From: Clavaria fumosa
Lineage: Eukaryota; Basidiomycota; Agaricomycetes; Agaricales; Clavariaceae
Length of the DNA: 64,000 nt
Direction: 5' to 3'
Assembly (NCBI GenBank): GCA_951802425.1
Contig: OX637798.1
Span: 1,674,001 to 1,738,000 of the forward strand
The notes beneath the pieces were generated by a model, which saw nothing but the letters and a program-made list of their open reading frames with translations, had not been told where the DNA came from and ran no database searches. The first letter of the stretch is position 1; each line of letters starts with the position of its first letter. Shown here in pieces: positions 31,201 through 40,655 of the stretch. The position numbers and the translations under genes were made by a program.

Positions 31201-32040
31201 TTTCAGGGGTGCAGGGGCTCGAGGGGATGGGGAACACTGTGGGGGGCAGCGGGTAAGGCTCAGCTCTGCCTTCTGCCAGTCGATATCCGGGTTATGCCGC
31301 TTGAGCCAGTCATGCCCAAGGATGACCTTGTGGGACTGGGTCTTTCCCAGCAGAAAGTGGATCCGCTCCTGGTGGTCACCAACTCTCACCAGCACCTCTA
31401 TCCCATATCGGACCTTTCCATCCCTGTTCTGTGTCCCATCCACATTATACATGGTGATTGGGTTCAGCAGGAGAGATGGCTCCAGTCCCACTCCTTTCGC
31501 CCACTCCGAATCCATGAAGCAGTTGGTGCACCCTGAGTTGACAAGGGCCTTCATTGTGGTCCCTTTGCCAGTGCTGAAAGCCTCCAAGTGCACCTGGATG
31601 GCTAGCTCTCGTGGCACATGTTTCCGCACTTCTGGCCGCACTCTGGTTAGGCGCTCTGCCAGTCTCACTTCCTCCTTCACCTCAGCCCCAATTCGGGTAT
31701 GTCTCCGCTGCAAGATAGTATATCGGGGTATACTTGCAGCAGGCACAGGGACGGAAAGGGGGCTGGCACACTTCTTCTCCCCAGTGGGAGTCCTCCTCTC
31801 TCTCTCACACAGCTCTATGCAGGCTCGGAGCCGTGCAATCTCTTTCTCATATCCCTCCGCCATTTGGGGGGCACATGGTGCTGCCCGGGTTTGGGCCCTT
31901 GGGACCTGCAGATGCGTATCAGGCAGGGGGCAGAAACGGACAGCATGGCCAGTCTGGTGGCATCGGAAACAACATCTCTCATCAGCAGGGGCCCATCCTC
32001 GGGCCATGGCCACATCTGGAGTACACAGCAGAGGGGTCAC
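28258..32040 (-). CDS. Ty3 copy A pol polyprotein (zinc knuckle to chromodomain, 1260 codons)
   Basis: Domains in order: CCHC knuckle CFRCHQTGHAVRFC (residues 24-37), retropepsin-like region at about 165 (reads NSGCTNC), RT with YVDD at about 500, RNase H with ETDASNLATGG at about 640, integrase HHCC (...CETCQRTKP), DDE integrase (SWDIVGPLP, SDRGSQF, HPQTDGQTERANQE) and a C-terminal chromodomain (EYDVEAILDVKK to LVKWLGYPVEENTWEP). The protease active-site Asp is Asn here, whereas copies B and C have DSG; this should inactivate polyprotein processing. The frame is the same as gag and is separated from it only by TGA at 32047-32049. The first listed codon is GTG; the polyprotein presumably extends upstream by readthrough or had an ancestral sense codon. 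Confidence 0.9.
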   Translation of the reverse strand: MTPLLCTPDVAMARGWAPADERCCFRCHQTGHAVRFCPLPDTHLQVPRAQTRAAPCAPQMAEGYEKEIARLRACIELCERERRTPTGEKKCASPLSVPVPAASIPRYTILQRRHTRIGAEVKEEVRLAERLTRVRPEVRKHVPRELAIQVHLEAFSTGKGTTMKALVNSGCTNCFMDSEWAKGVGLEPSLLLNPITMYNVDGTQNRDGKVRYGIEVLVRVGDHQERIHFLLGKTQSHKVILGHDWLKRHNPDIDWQKAELSLTRCPPQCSPSPRAPAPLKTSTLASTSILDTRFPNSGPTPDWPSCYPLVFSEAKWDELPRSRPDFDIKIEFKKDPEHLSSKLYSLTRQEMVEMNRWVDEQLASGRIRPSKSPYASPFFFKHEKDKLRPIIDYSRLNAHLIKDKYPLPRIRDTVDVLKGASIYSKIDAKGGFPSMQVWPEHQHRCAFLTPCGLFEPAVMWFGLQNAPATFQRFMNHVLREEIAGGHVRAYVDDVIVFAEDLATHRYWMDRVLRKFGENGLCLKLSKCEFEKSEIIFLGMKISHNRLEHDLAKGAAVRDWPRPKNVKDVQRFNGMLNYLRRHIPNLSARAKPLFWLTGNVPWKWEEEEEAAFRDLRQALVSAPVLALPQDKGRWKVETDASNLATGGVLSQQQTDGTWRVVDYISKALTAAEKNYDVYDKEFLAVIRALRKWRAYLIGAEETIEIWTDHANLQYFRKPQKLKPRQVRWVGELQCFDFEIKYRTGKSNTKADALSRRPDYGEMVEEDAPVQVFPETEVRVSFTSEMETLLQKNSAVHIQKPEELDDEWTRDRAGLWRKGIVTWVPLGAREAVLEFEHDLPAAGHPGPRKLRAALVKGYWWPDMVKDADRYAQGCETCQRTKPDRTKRAAPLHPHLVPDGPWSVISWDIVGPLPLSRGHNAILVIVDKFTKRTLLEAIGLNLTGLGAACLLRDRVFRDHGVPHKVVSDRGSQFVSRFMKEFYSMIRVKANPSTAFHPQTDGQTERANQEMEIYLRAYVDHLQDDWAEWLSTAEFALNNREHSATGQTPFFLDYGQHPWNGGLRPPSEVNPAADEWMAKLTESRRAAKEAMEKAVAAMKKSYDKGKRPSREYSEGDLVWLDTRNLKMDRPCKKLDNKRAGPFAVEEKVGPAGYRLKLPRAWRIHRVFNELLLTPYHPPSFPSQNLPPPPPPTIDDDHLEYDVEAILDVKKVGRGVRYLVKWLGYPVEENTWEPQRNLTNVALLLRDFFLAHPDKAKLAGRDAQP

Positions 32041-32046
32041 AGTGGG

Positions 32047-32646
32047 TCACGGTGTCCGTTCTGTGAGTATCCCATCCAGTCGCCTTTGCTGGGCATCAAG
32101 CCTCTCAGCCAGCACCTTCCATTCTCCATATGTCTCTGGCATCGGGGAGACACCATAGATTCTCTCCACCAACCTCCTACTCAGGTTCAACTCCAGCCAA
32201 TGGACTAGGATTCCTGAGTCCTTCTCTGCACTCAACTTCGCCAGTCGGGACAGCGTCTCGAATTTCGTGAAGAACTCTGGTGCTGTCATGGCACCCTGTT
32301 TCAGCCCTGCAATATCGGCAAGGGCAGTCGCACAGTCATTTGGGTCATCGAATGCGCGCTTCATCTCCTCCACAAACTCTGCCCAGGTTCCGGCCTCGCC
32401 ACTACCCAGGATCTCTTCCGCCTTCATATTCGCCCACTCTGCAGCGAATCCTTCTCCAGTAATTTTGCTCAGAGCAAAAAGGACCTTCACCAGGTCCACA
32501 GCATAGACAGTCGGGTTCGCCATAAACAGGAGGCGAAGGGATCGGAGGAACGTACGGAAGTTCCTTTTCTGCCCATCAAAGGGGGCAACAGATAGGTCAA
32601 GCCTCATAGGTTGGGCTACAGGCGGGGCGACATGGTCTGCCATCAC
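32047..32646 (-). CDS. Ty3 copy A Gag (199 aa)
   Basis: The ATG at 32646-32644 gives a retrotransposon gag domain (PFDGQKRNFRTFLRSLRLLF, then FVEEMKRAFDD and ELNLSRRLVERIYG), the capsid-like helical domain of chromoviruses. It ends at TGA 32047-32049, and the same frame continues three codons later into the zinc knuckle and pol. Confidence 0.85.
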   Translation of the reverse strand: MMADHVAPPVAQPMRLDLSVAPFDGQKRNFRTFLRSLRLLFMANPTVYAVDLVKVLFALSKITGEGFAAEWANMKAEEILGSGEAGTWAEFVEEMKRAFDDPNDCATALADIAGLKQGAMTAPEFFTKFETLSRLAKLSAEKDSGILVHWLELNLSRRLVERIYGVSPMPETYGEWKVLAERLDAQQRRLDGILTERTP

Positions 32647-33205
32647 AGGCCCTGGATGCTGTAAATAAAGTTCCAGGCCTTGGGCACTCAGGATTTCTTC
32701 GATCTCTTAACAGTCCTGTCCTCTTAGGCTGCTCTTCTGTGTACTTATGTACCTATAGAACTCTTATTCTATGAAACTTTTGTTAACGTGGGGCCCAAAT
32801 GGTGTCCCAGGTGGTCACTCCACAACTCCTAATGAGTTGCCCGTGCGCCCTTCTGACAATGGTCACAGAGCAAGGGCCCTGTCCACTGGACCAGGAAACT
32901 ACAGAAAGACTATGTAGGGGCCTTTCCTTGCCCTGTACACTACACGATTCACTGGTACATAGCTGTAAAACAAAGTTCTGGGCCTTGGGCACTCGGTATC
33001 ACTTGGGGAGGGTCACAGTTGACTTCCTCCTGGTCTGGTCACGTGTATCTACACACAGTAAAAATTTCGCGCGGTTCTGTTACACACTGCAGGCAGGGTA
33101 AAGGAGAAGAGGATGATAGGGGCTGAGCTGTGACAACGTGTCACAGTTTGAAATTAAGGGTCCAGGCTAGCCAGGTTAGGACACGGGGCTAGGGCGGACA
33201 GGCGG

Positions 33206-33216
33206 ATCTTAGTATT
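33206..33216 (-). promoter_or_regulatory. Self-priming site of Ty3 copy A
   Basis: The minus strand reads AATACTAAGAT next to the 5' LTR, complementary over 11 nt to ATCTTAGTATT in the LTR. Same arrangement as in copy B. Confidence 0.65.
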
Positions 33217-33217
33217 A

Positions 33218-33508
33218 TATCAGACTGGGTCTCACACAACTTAAGCGTAAGGTCATGACGACAATACTAAGATAAGGGGAAAAGAGTACAAAAAAGGAAA
33301 AGCGAAAGTACTTATAGCGAACGCTTCGGCACTTGCCGGCGTTCCCACGCTCGGACCCTCGGATCACGTGATGCGCCCAGGCCCCAGGTCATGTGATCTT
33401 ACATGATTACATAATCCGACCCAGCCACAGGTCATGTGACCTTCCAACAACCCTCCCCAGTTTCTCCACAACTGCACTTTGGGATGGCTTACATAAGCGA
33501 TCCTAACA
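33218..33508 (-). repeat. 5' LTR of Ty3 copy A
   Basis: It is nearly identical to the 3' LTR, and differs by a one-base indel in the GCCC(C)AGG run and one transition near GCCGGC(A/G)TTCC. Confidence 0.9.
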
Positions 33509-33594
33509 TGGAGTCTCGTATTTGGGTATAGGTTCCGTGTCCGCTTTGATTGGAGATGGCTCTGGAATGTTGCGGTGATCCGGGGCTCCAGCTA

Positions 33595-34203
33595 TTAAAA
33601 ATCCGGATGCGTTTTCTGAAGTTTGAGGTTCTTCCGGATCGGGATTCGCTCCTTTGTCGGTACGATGATCCTTTCTCCAGTGTTCGGATCGTTCAGGATC
33701 AGGTCTTGGGCACCATGAGGATGGTCGATAGTTTGGGAGCTGGTAAGCATAAAGAACGGGCGTCCGACGAGGACCTCGCAAGGTAGGGTATCGGCGACCT
33801 GCATTTGGACATGAAACGTGCATGGACCGATCTGCAAGGGAAAGTTCTTTATCAGTCCGAGCGTCAGGGCGATGGTACCGTGTGAGGATTCCATATGAAT
33901 TATGCGCTCGGAGTGCAGCGGATTACCGAGCTTCTCCCAAATGTCTCTTCGCATTGCCACAATCGAGCTGCCTTGGTCGAGCAAGCACTCTGCGGCGATC
34001 CGGCTATCCAATATGCCTTCTACGATGCGGAGCGGAGTGGCATCGACAGCTACGACAAGATCGGAGGTGTCCGGGGTTGTAACGTTTGTGTAGAGCATAT
34101 CCTGTACGACGGACGCAGTGACCGGTACTCGGCGGGCGGTAACCATATCCTTCATCTTTTTGCAGACGTCTCTGGAAATGGCGAGTAATTCACAGGGTGT
34201 CAC
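33595..34203 (-). CDS. G2 retropepsin-like protease segment, truncated pol
   Basis: Around residues 55-70 the protein reads ECLLDQGSSIVAMRRDIWEKLG, the aspartic protease pattern with DQGS in place of DSG/DTG, followed by LPCEVLVGRPFF, the usual second conserved strand. It stays in the gag frame: between the gag TGA (34294-34296) and the first Met there are only sense codons. It ends at a stop at 33595, about 90 bp before the junction with copy A. The RT that should follow is absent. Confidence 0.7.
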   Translation of the reverse strand: MTPCELLAISRDVCKKMKDMVTARRVPVTASVVQDMLYTNVTTPDTSDLVVAVDATPLRIVEGILDSRIAAECLLDQGSSIVAMRRDIWEKLGNPLHSERIIHMESSHGTIALTLGLIKNFPLQIGPCTFHVQMQVADTLPCEVLVGRPFFMLTSSQTIDHPHGAQDLILNDPNTGERIIVPTKERIPIRKNLKLQKTHPDF

Positions 34204-34293
34204 ATGGACCAGAATGTCGAGTGCGCGATCAAAAACTTGTTGAACGGTTACCGGATTTTCTATCAGAGCTTGGTAATGATACTGGACGTCGGA

Positions 34294-35754
34294 TCATTTG
34301 ATTCTTTCCGGCTTCGATGGGCGCATGACCGGAGGCGAGGTAATGACAACGGCGGGTGGAGGAGGTAACCTAGATGGCTGTGGATCATTATTCCTGGGTG
34401 TGGGCGCTTTCCTTTTGCCCTTATCTACTTTCTTTGCCACATCGTTTGCAAAGGTGCGGACCATGTTTTCCAACGCGGTCGTCTCATTATCTTCTTCTTC
34501 CGATTCGTCTTCCATGTCCAGGGGGTGAGCGGATGGTCCGATCGGCTGTGCTTCAAATACCGCGGTTGTCGCCGGTTGCGTATTCTGGGATTGGTAGGTG
34601 GCGTAGTACTTGTCAAAGCACTCTGATAGGTTATTTCCCACAATAGTGCCTGGCAAGTATTGTCCGGAGGGAAGGCAAATTCTGCCTTCGGTGTTCCATA
34701 TACATTTACCAGACTTGATGTATTCGAGGGCCTTCGGACAGGCACTAACAAAATGACCTGGTTCCGAACAGAAATTACATGTCCGGCCTGCTGGGGAATT
34801 CGTCGTCCGAGGAGCAGAACATTTTGCCTGTTCGAGAGACTGGGCTGATAAAATTGATTCGAGGCGAGCCATTGTGGAGGCGAATGTTGCCAAGGCTGCA
34901 GACATATCAAATTCTTCCTTCTTGATCATTGGTTTCGTCTCTCTCCCGGGGGTTGCAGATGCGAAGCGGATAGGTCCGGAGAATTGATCGGTTGTTATGG
35001 AGTGCAGGGACGTTGAGGAGAGTAGAAATTCGGCTGCGGTGTGAACCTCATTCATCGGGTATGGGTCCTCCGGATGGTGATTAGGTAGTATAATCGCGAG
35101 CCGGCTCTCGATCCGGCGCCTAGTATGATCCCCAAATCCGAGGATGTAAAGCCGGTTTCTGTCATTTGTGGACATACGTTGGGAGGTGATCAAGTGCGAA
35201 GTAATCCGGAGAAAGTCCCGGTAATATTCTCCGTGTTCTGCGCGCGTGTAAACCCCTTTTTGGGCTGAGTCTGATATGAAACGGTCCAAATCGGCGACAG
35301 AAAACAAACGACCGCCATCGGAGCCTGGATAAAGGCGTCGGACAGCCGCTTTGAAGGTTTCCCAGGTCCATACCGGGTCCGGGGCTGGTGTGAGGGTCTC
35401 CCAGAGGAGACATGTGTCTGTGTCGAGGTAGTGCTTTGCATACCGAATTAAATCGGCTTCCGGAACATCTGGATTAATGCCGGTGAGTACGATGTCGATG
35501 TCCTCGAAATACCGGTTGAGATGGGTTGGTACTCTGTCAAAGGTGGGGGCCCTGTGAGCGCCACGGAGCGGATATCTCAGTTGGTTGGCCATTGGTATTG
35601 CTGCGTGAGGAAGTTCTTGTATGGCGTCGAGAGGATTCTGTGGTTCGTCAGTTGGAAATTGTAAGGTGTTCAGTTCGAGGGGTAGTGGTGTGAGTGGTGA
35701 GTGTGGTTCTTCGAAGATCTGTGGTAATGAGGTAACCAGGGTGGCGAAGCTCAT
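34294..35754 (-). CDS. G2 Gag protein (486 aa)
   Basis: The ATG at 35754 starts MSFATLVTSLPQIF. A capsid-like helical region spans about residues 70-240 (LNRYFEDIDIVLTG, FISDSAQKGVYTRAEHGEYY), and a CCHC knuckle CNFCSEPGHFVSAC lies at about 325-338. The C-terminal tail is acidic and Pro-rich (EDESEEEDNETT). It binds and packages element RNA. The frame is uninterrupted until TGA at 34294-34296, after which the protease follows in the same frame. Confidence 0.8.
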   Translation of the reverse strand: MSFATLVTSLPQIFEEPHSPLTPLPLELNTLQFPTDEPQNPLDAIQELPHAAIPMANQLRYPLRGAHRAPTFDRVPTHLNRYFEDIDIVLTGINPDVPEADLIRYAKHYLDTDTCLLWETLTPAPDPVWTWETFKAAVRRLYPGSDGGRLFSVADLDRFISDSAQKGVYTRAEHGEYYRDFLRITSHLITSQRMSTNDRNRLYILGFGDHTRRRIESRLAIILPNHHPEDPYPMNEVHTAAEFLLSSTSLHSITTDQFSGPIRFASATPGRETKPMIKKEEFDMSAALATFASTMARLESILSAQSLEQAKCSAPRTTNSPAGRTCNFCSEPGHFVSACPKALEYIKSGKCIWNTEGRICLPSGQYLPGTIVGNNLSECFDKYYATYQSQNTQPATTAVFEAQPIGPSAHPLDMEDESEEEDNETTALENMVRTFANDVAKKVDKGKRKAPTPRNNDPQPSRLPPPPAVVITSPPVMRPSKPERIK

Positions 35755-35965
35755 GTGGGAGTAAACAATGGATGAAATACTGGGAATGTCCGATGGAAGA
35801 AAGTGGGAAGTTTCAATTACTTCTCCAGGAGGTTCGGAGTGTGGTGGTTCTGTGATTCGATCCGGGTTTCGACTTCTCAGACGTTCGGAGCATCGAGGTT
35901 GGAAAGTGGAGGAGCCTCTGGGAATCCTTGAAGGCTGTAGTGAAGACGTTGTTATGACCCCCTCG

Positions 35966-35977
35966 CAGTGGGCTCCA
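35966..35977 (-). promoter_or_regulatory. Probable primer-binding site of G2
   Basis: The minus strand reads TGGAGCCCACTG four bases after the LTR end (CTACTACA). This is the normal form and place of a tRNA-3'-end primer site, in contrast to the self-priming family. The tRNA was not identified. Confidence 0.5.
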
Positions 35978-35981
35978 AAAT

Positions 35982-36868
35982 TGTAGTAGGCTGTACAGGT
36001 GTTGGCTGCAAATAGATGTTTGTGGCCGGGTTCTTCAGGGGGTCTTATTACACAACAGGTACACTAGACAGAACCTTGGAGGATGTGGAGGTTGAGTGCA
36101 AAAGGTTCAGAGAGTGAAAATATACGTTGTCCGGAGTATCCGGTATCGGATCCGATAGAGTCCAATGTTTGGATCGAAGGTTCGAGGGGCCGGCGACGAC
36201 GAAGGCCAGCAGATCAATAGGTACGACGAAAGGTGAGCTTGCCAAAAATCACAGCACGATGTGGGCATTCAAAAAGCTGGATTTCCGTATAGTCTGGTAC
36301 ATACTTAAGTACATTTTTCTAAATACAGCATACCCGATTCTACGGAAATCTTTGGATGCTATAGAAGGCAGTGTGATATCGTACAAGGGGTCATATAGGG
36401 GTCTTTAATTTGTAAAGGAGTCATGCGGTTCGGAGGAATGAAGTGTCCGATGAGTAGCACATGTCCGGACCGCTCATAAACTGAAGGAAAGTGGGGCTGG
36501 TACAGCAAAGGGGTATTAGGAACAATGGGCAAAGTACTGCAAAGGGTTTGAAACGTTCAAATGATTGAATGGTTGAAAGGGATCACAATATGAAATTTAC
36601 AGCATGTTATATGAAATAAAGGAATGGGAATGGAATAGTGAGTATGTCGAGCGCTGACCATGCTGGAGTGATGAAATAGAGGGGTGTAGGCGGTATGTGT
36701 GACCTGCGGGCTGTGATCTTCACGGGGAGTCGGAGACCGGAGAGTCCGATGTCGGATAAGTATCGGTCGTTATCGGATTGTATCGGACGCGATTGCTTTG
36801 GATCCCGCAATATCCGGATAATCGGTATCTGTCATGTTTCTATGTTTAAACCGCATATTATCCTTACA
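35982..36868 (-). repeat. LTR of G2 (887 bp)
   Basis: On the minus strand it begins TGTAAGGATAATATG and ends CTACTACA (TG...CA). The only copy in the window, so the borders rest on the TG/CA ends, the adjacent primer site and the adjacent copy C sequence. It is rich in TCCGGA/ATCGGAT words. Confidence 0.6.
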
Positions 36869-39800
36869 CCAATATACTATCTTGCAGCGGAGACATACCC
36901 AAATTGGGGCTGAGGTGAAGGAGGAAGTGAGACTGGCAGAGCACCTAACCAGAGTGCGGCCAGAAGTGCAGAAACATGTGCCACGAGAGCTAGCCATCCA
37001 GGTGCACTTGGAGGCTTTCAGCACTGGCAAAGGGACCACAATGAAGGCCCTTGTTGACTCAGGGTGCACCAACTGCTTCATGGATTTGGAGTGGGCGAAA
37101 GGAGTGGGACTGGAGCCATCTCTCCTGCTGAACCCAATCACCATGTATAATGTGGATGGGACGCAGAACAGGAATGGAAAGGTCCAGTATGGGATAGAGG
37201 TGCTGGTGAGAGTTGGTGACCACCAGGAGCGGATCCACTTTCTGCTGGGAAAGACCCAGTCCCACAAGGTCATCCTTGGGCATGACTGGCTCAAGTGGCA
37301 TAACCCGGATATCGACTGGCAGAAGGCAGAGCTGAGCCTTACCTGCTGCCCCCCACAGTGTTCCCCATCCCCTCGAGCCCCTGCACCCCTGAAAACGAGT
37401 ACCCTCGCATCCACGAATATTCTGGACACCCATTTTCCCAACTCTGGCCCTACCCCCGATTGGCCCAGCCGCTACCCTTTGGTGTTTAGTGAAGCAAAGT
37501 GGGATGAACTTCCCCGCTCCTGACCAGACTTCGATATTAAGATCGAGTTCAAAAAGGACCCTGAGCACCTTTCTTCCAAGCTGTATTCTTTGACACGGCA
37601 GGAGATGGTGGAGATGAACCATTGGGTGGATGAGCAGCTTGCTTCTGGACGAATCCGGCCCTCGAAATCCCCGTATGCCAGCCCCTTCTTCTTCAAACAT
37701 GAGAAGGACAAGCTGCGGCCGATCATCGACTACTCGAGGCTGAATGCACACCTGATCAAGGACAAGTACCCCCTCCCCTGCATCCGAGACACAGTGGATG
37801 TGCTTAAAGGAGCGTCGATCTACTCTAAGATTGATGCAAAGGGAGGTTTCCCATCTATGCAGGTCTGGCCCAAGCACCAGCACCGCTGCGCCTTCCTGAC
37901 ACCCCATGGACTCTTCGAACCAGCTGTCATGTGGTTTGGACTGCAGAATGCCCCTGCTACCTTCCAACACTTCATGAATCATGTGTTGAGGGAGGAGATT
38001 GCAGGAGGACATGTGAGGGCCTATGTGGATTATGTCATTGTGTTTGCAGAGGACTTGGCTACACACCGGTACTGGATGGACTGGGTCTTGAGGAAGTTTG
38101 GAGAGAATGGGTTGTGTCTCAAACTCAGTAAATGCGAGTTTGAGAAGAGTGAGATCATCTTCCTGGGGATGAAAATCTCCCACAACAGACTAGAGCATGA
38201 TCCGGCCAAGGGTGTGGCAGTCCAAGATTGGCCACGTCCTAAGAATGTGAAGGATGTCCAGAGGTTCAATGGGATGCTGAACTACCTCCGCCGGCACATC
38301 CCGAATCTTTCTGCCTGGGCAAAGCCACTCTTCTGGCTGACTGGGAATGTTCCATGGAAATGGGAGGAGGAGAAGGAAGCAGCCTTCTGAGATCTCCGCC
38401 AGGCACTCATATCAGCCCCAGTCTTGGCTCTGCCTCAGGACAAAGGGAGATGGAAGGTAGAGACAGATGCAAGCAACCTGGCAACTGGTGGAGTGCTCTC
38501 ACAGCAGCAGACGGATGGAACCTGGAGAGTTGTTGACTATATCTCCAAGGCCCTCACTGCAGCTGAGAAGAACTATGATGTGTATGACAAGGAGTTCTTG
38601 GCTGTGATTCGGGCACTTCGTGAGTGGTGAGCATACCTCATTGGAGCAGAGGAGACGATCAAGATCTGGACGGACCATGCAAACCTCCAGTACTTCCGGA
38701 AGCCCCAGAAGTTGAAGCCAAGGCAGGTTCGTTGGGTTGGAGAGCTCCAGTGCTTTGACTTTGAGATAAAGTATCGCACTGGCAAGTCGAATACAAAGGC
38801 AGATGCACTCTCCCAGAGACCAGACTATGGAGAGATGGTGGAGGAGGATGCACCGGTGCAGGTTTTCCCGGAAACGGAAGTCCGTGTGTCATTCACATCG
38901 GAAATGGAGACGCTACTCCAGAAAAATAGCACAGTACACATACAGAAGCCAGAGGAGCTTGATGATGAGTGGATGCGAGATCGTGCTGGACTCTGGCGAA
39001 AGGGGATAGTCACTTGGGTCCCCCTAGGAGCTCGTGAGGCTGTTCTCAAGTTTGAGCATGACCTCCCCGCTGCTGGACACCCTGGGCCCCAGAAGTTGAG
39101 AGCAGCACTAGTGAAGGGTTATTGGTGGCCAGATAGTGTTGCCACAGCTAGACTAGTCACGAGCCAGCTAGACCAGCTGCAGCTAGTGACTACTCTAGCT
39201 GGTCTCAATTTGTCTTAGCTGTAGTCATAGCTGCAGCTAGTGAGTTTAGCTGACTATAGTCATGGCTTAGCTGCCAACTCTTATATTATATTTATGTGTT
39301 CATTCTCACTGCTGTAATGCCCTGGTGGCCATGACACTGCAGTACTGCTACTTTGACTAATAGTGCAATGCCACTACTATCATCAGTTACAACCCCTGTC
39401 ACTGTCAGTTCATAAGCTGGTTCATATGCAACAAGTCTAAGAATGATAAAGTCAGCACAGCAGGGATAAAAAGGTGAGTTACAGCATGGCTAACAAGATA
39501 ATAGAGCATTTAATGGTGAAATATTTGAAAGATAAAGTGCTATTCTCAACTTATTTCACTTGAAACTTTACATCAAACCTAGCCATAGCTTAGCTGCAGC
39601 TATCAGCTATGGAAATATCAATAGCCATAGTCATAGCTGCTTTGTAGCCATAGCTGATTGCCAGCTAGGCTACAGCTACAATCAGCTACAGCTATGGCTA
39701 TTAGTCAGCTACTAGTCATAGCTGTGGCAACACTATGGCCAGACATGGTAAAAGATGCAGATCGGTATGCCCAGGGGTGTGAGACATGCCAGCGGATGAA

Positions 39801-40264
39801 GCCTGACCATACCAAGCATGCTGCCCCACTGCACCCCCATCTGGTGCCTGATGGTCCCTGGTCAGTGATCTCATGGGACATAGTCGGTCCCCTCCCCCTC
39901 TCCCGTGGACATAATGCCATCCTTGTTATTGTCGACAAATTCACAAAATGGACACTGCTCGAAGCGATCGGGCTTGACCTCACAGGACTTGGAGCAGCGC
40001 GTCTCCTCTGGGATCGAGTGTTTCGTGACCATGGAGTCCCTCACAAGGTTGTGAGTGACTGGGGGTCCCAGTTTGTGTCCCACTTCATGAAGGAGTTCTA
40101 CTCCATGATCCGGGTAAAGGCAAATCCAAGTACTGCCTTTCATCCACAGACTGATGGACAGATGGAACGGGCGAACCAGGAGATGGAGATCTATCTCCAG
40201 GCTTACGTGGACCATCTCCAGGATGACTGGGCTGAATGGTTGTCCACTGCGGAGTTTGCTCTTA
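36869..40264 (+). pseudogene. Ty3 copy C gag-pol, 5'-truncated, interrupted
   Basis: It starts inside pol (AATATACTATCTTGCAGCGG) and runs through protease DSGCTNC, RT, RNase H and integrase up to TAEFAL. TGA stops at about 37521, 38388 and 38627 replace CGA of copy A. The RT motif reads YVDY instead of YVDD, a lost catalytic Asp. A hAT MITE splits the integrase zinc-binding region at 39134-39735. The missing 3' part (NNHEHS onward, chromodomain, 3' LTR) lies inverted at 40355-41340. Confidence 0.85.
39134..39735. mobile_element. hAT MITE, family 1 (602 bp), in Ty3 copy C
   Basis: The ends are TAGTGTTGCCACAGCTA and its inverted complement, with a perfect 8-bp duplication TGGCCAGA at 39126-39133 and 39736-39743. 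Removing the element and one duplicate restores the integrase reading frame. Inside it is rich in AGCTA words and encodes nothing. The ends match the MITE at 15591. Confidence 0.92.
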
Positions 40265-40354
40265 CTCAAATACTCTCCACCTTGGTCAGATCGCAGCCTC
40301 TTTATCCCCACACCATGCTGAGTCTTTGCCCATGCTTCAAACTCCTTGTAGGAC

Positions 40355-40644
40355 TATCAGACTGGGTCTCACACAACTCAAGTGTAAGGTCATGATGACA
40401 ATACTAAGATAAGGGGAAAAGGGTACAAGAATGGAAAAGACGTAGTATATATAGCGAACGCTTCGGCATTTGCCGGCATTCCCACGCTCGGACCTCTCGG
40501 ATCACGTGATGTGCCCAGGCCCAGGTCATGTGATCTTACGATTATGTAATCTGACCACAGCCGCAGGTCATGTGACCTTCCAACAACCCTCCCCAGTTTC
40601 TCCACAACTGCACTTTGGGATGGCTTACATAAGTGATCCTAACA
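40355..40644 (-). repeat. 3' LTR of Ty3 copy C (inverted)
   Basis: 290 bp, minus-strand start TGTTAGGATCAC and end GTCTGATA. It carries the same E-box-like trio and TATA region (minus TATATATAC) as the other LTRs. It borders Copia sequence at GTCCT (40350-40354 in reverse). Confidence 0.88.
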
Positions 40645-40655
40645 TCACCCCCCTC

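Larger units (their letters stand above)
27957..33508 (-). mobile_element. Ty3/Gypsy chromovirus, copy A, nearly intact
   Basis: LTRs at 27957-28246 and 33218-33508 (290 and 291 bp) differ at about two sites, so the insertion is recent. The internal region has a full gag and an uninterrupted 1260-residue pol frame. The flanking pentamers are ATAAC on the left and TGGAG on the right; they do not match, so one flank was exchanged or lost after insertion. The right flank is the interior of another Ty3 family. Confidence 0.95.
33509..36868 (-). mobile_element. Second Ty3-type family (G2), 5' half only
   Basis: On the minus strand the order is LTR (36868-35982), primer site, gag (35754-34294) and protease (34203-33595), after which the element is cut by the 5' LTR of Ty3 copy A. 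RT, RNase H, integrase and 3' LTR are missing. Its right LTR end abuts the truncated Ty3 copy C at 36869, so it probably inserted into that copy. Confidence 0.75.

Noticed and set aside
30412..31536. 374-codon frame on the plus strand inside Ty3 copy A
   Set aside because: It is antisense to the RT/protease coding region, and the same shadow appears in copy C (37059-38183 minus). The sense frame holds all known motifs.
36048..36408. Short frames in the G2 LTR
   Set aside because: They lie inside a non-coding LTR and have no recognisable domain.
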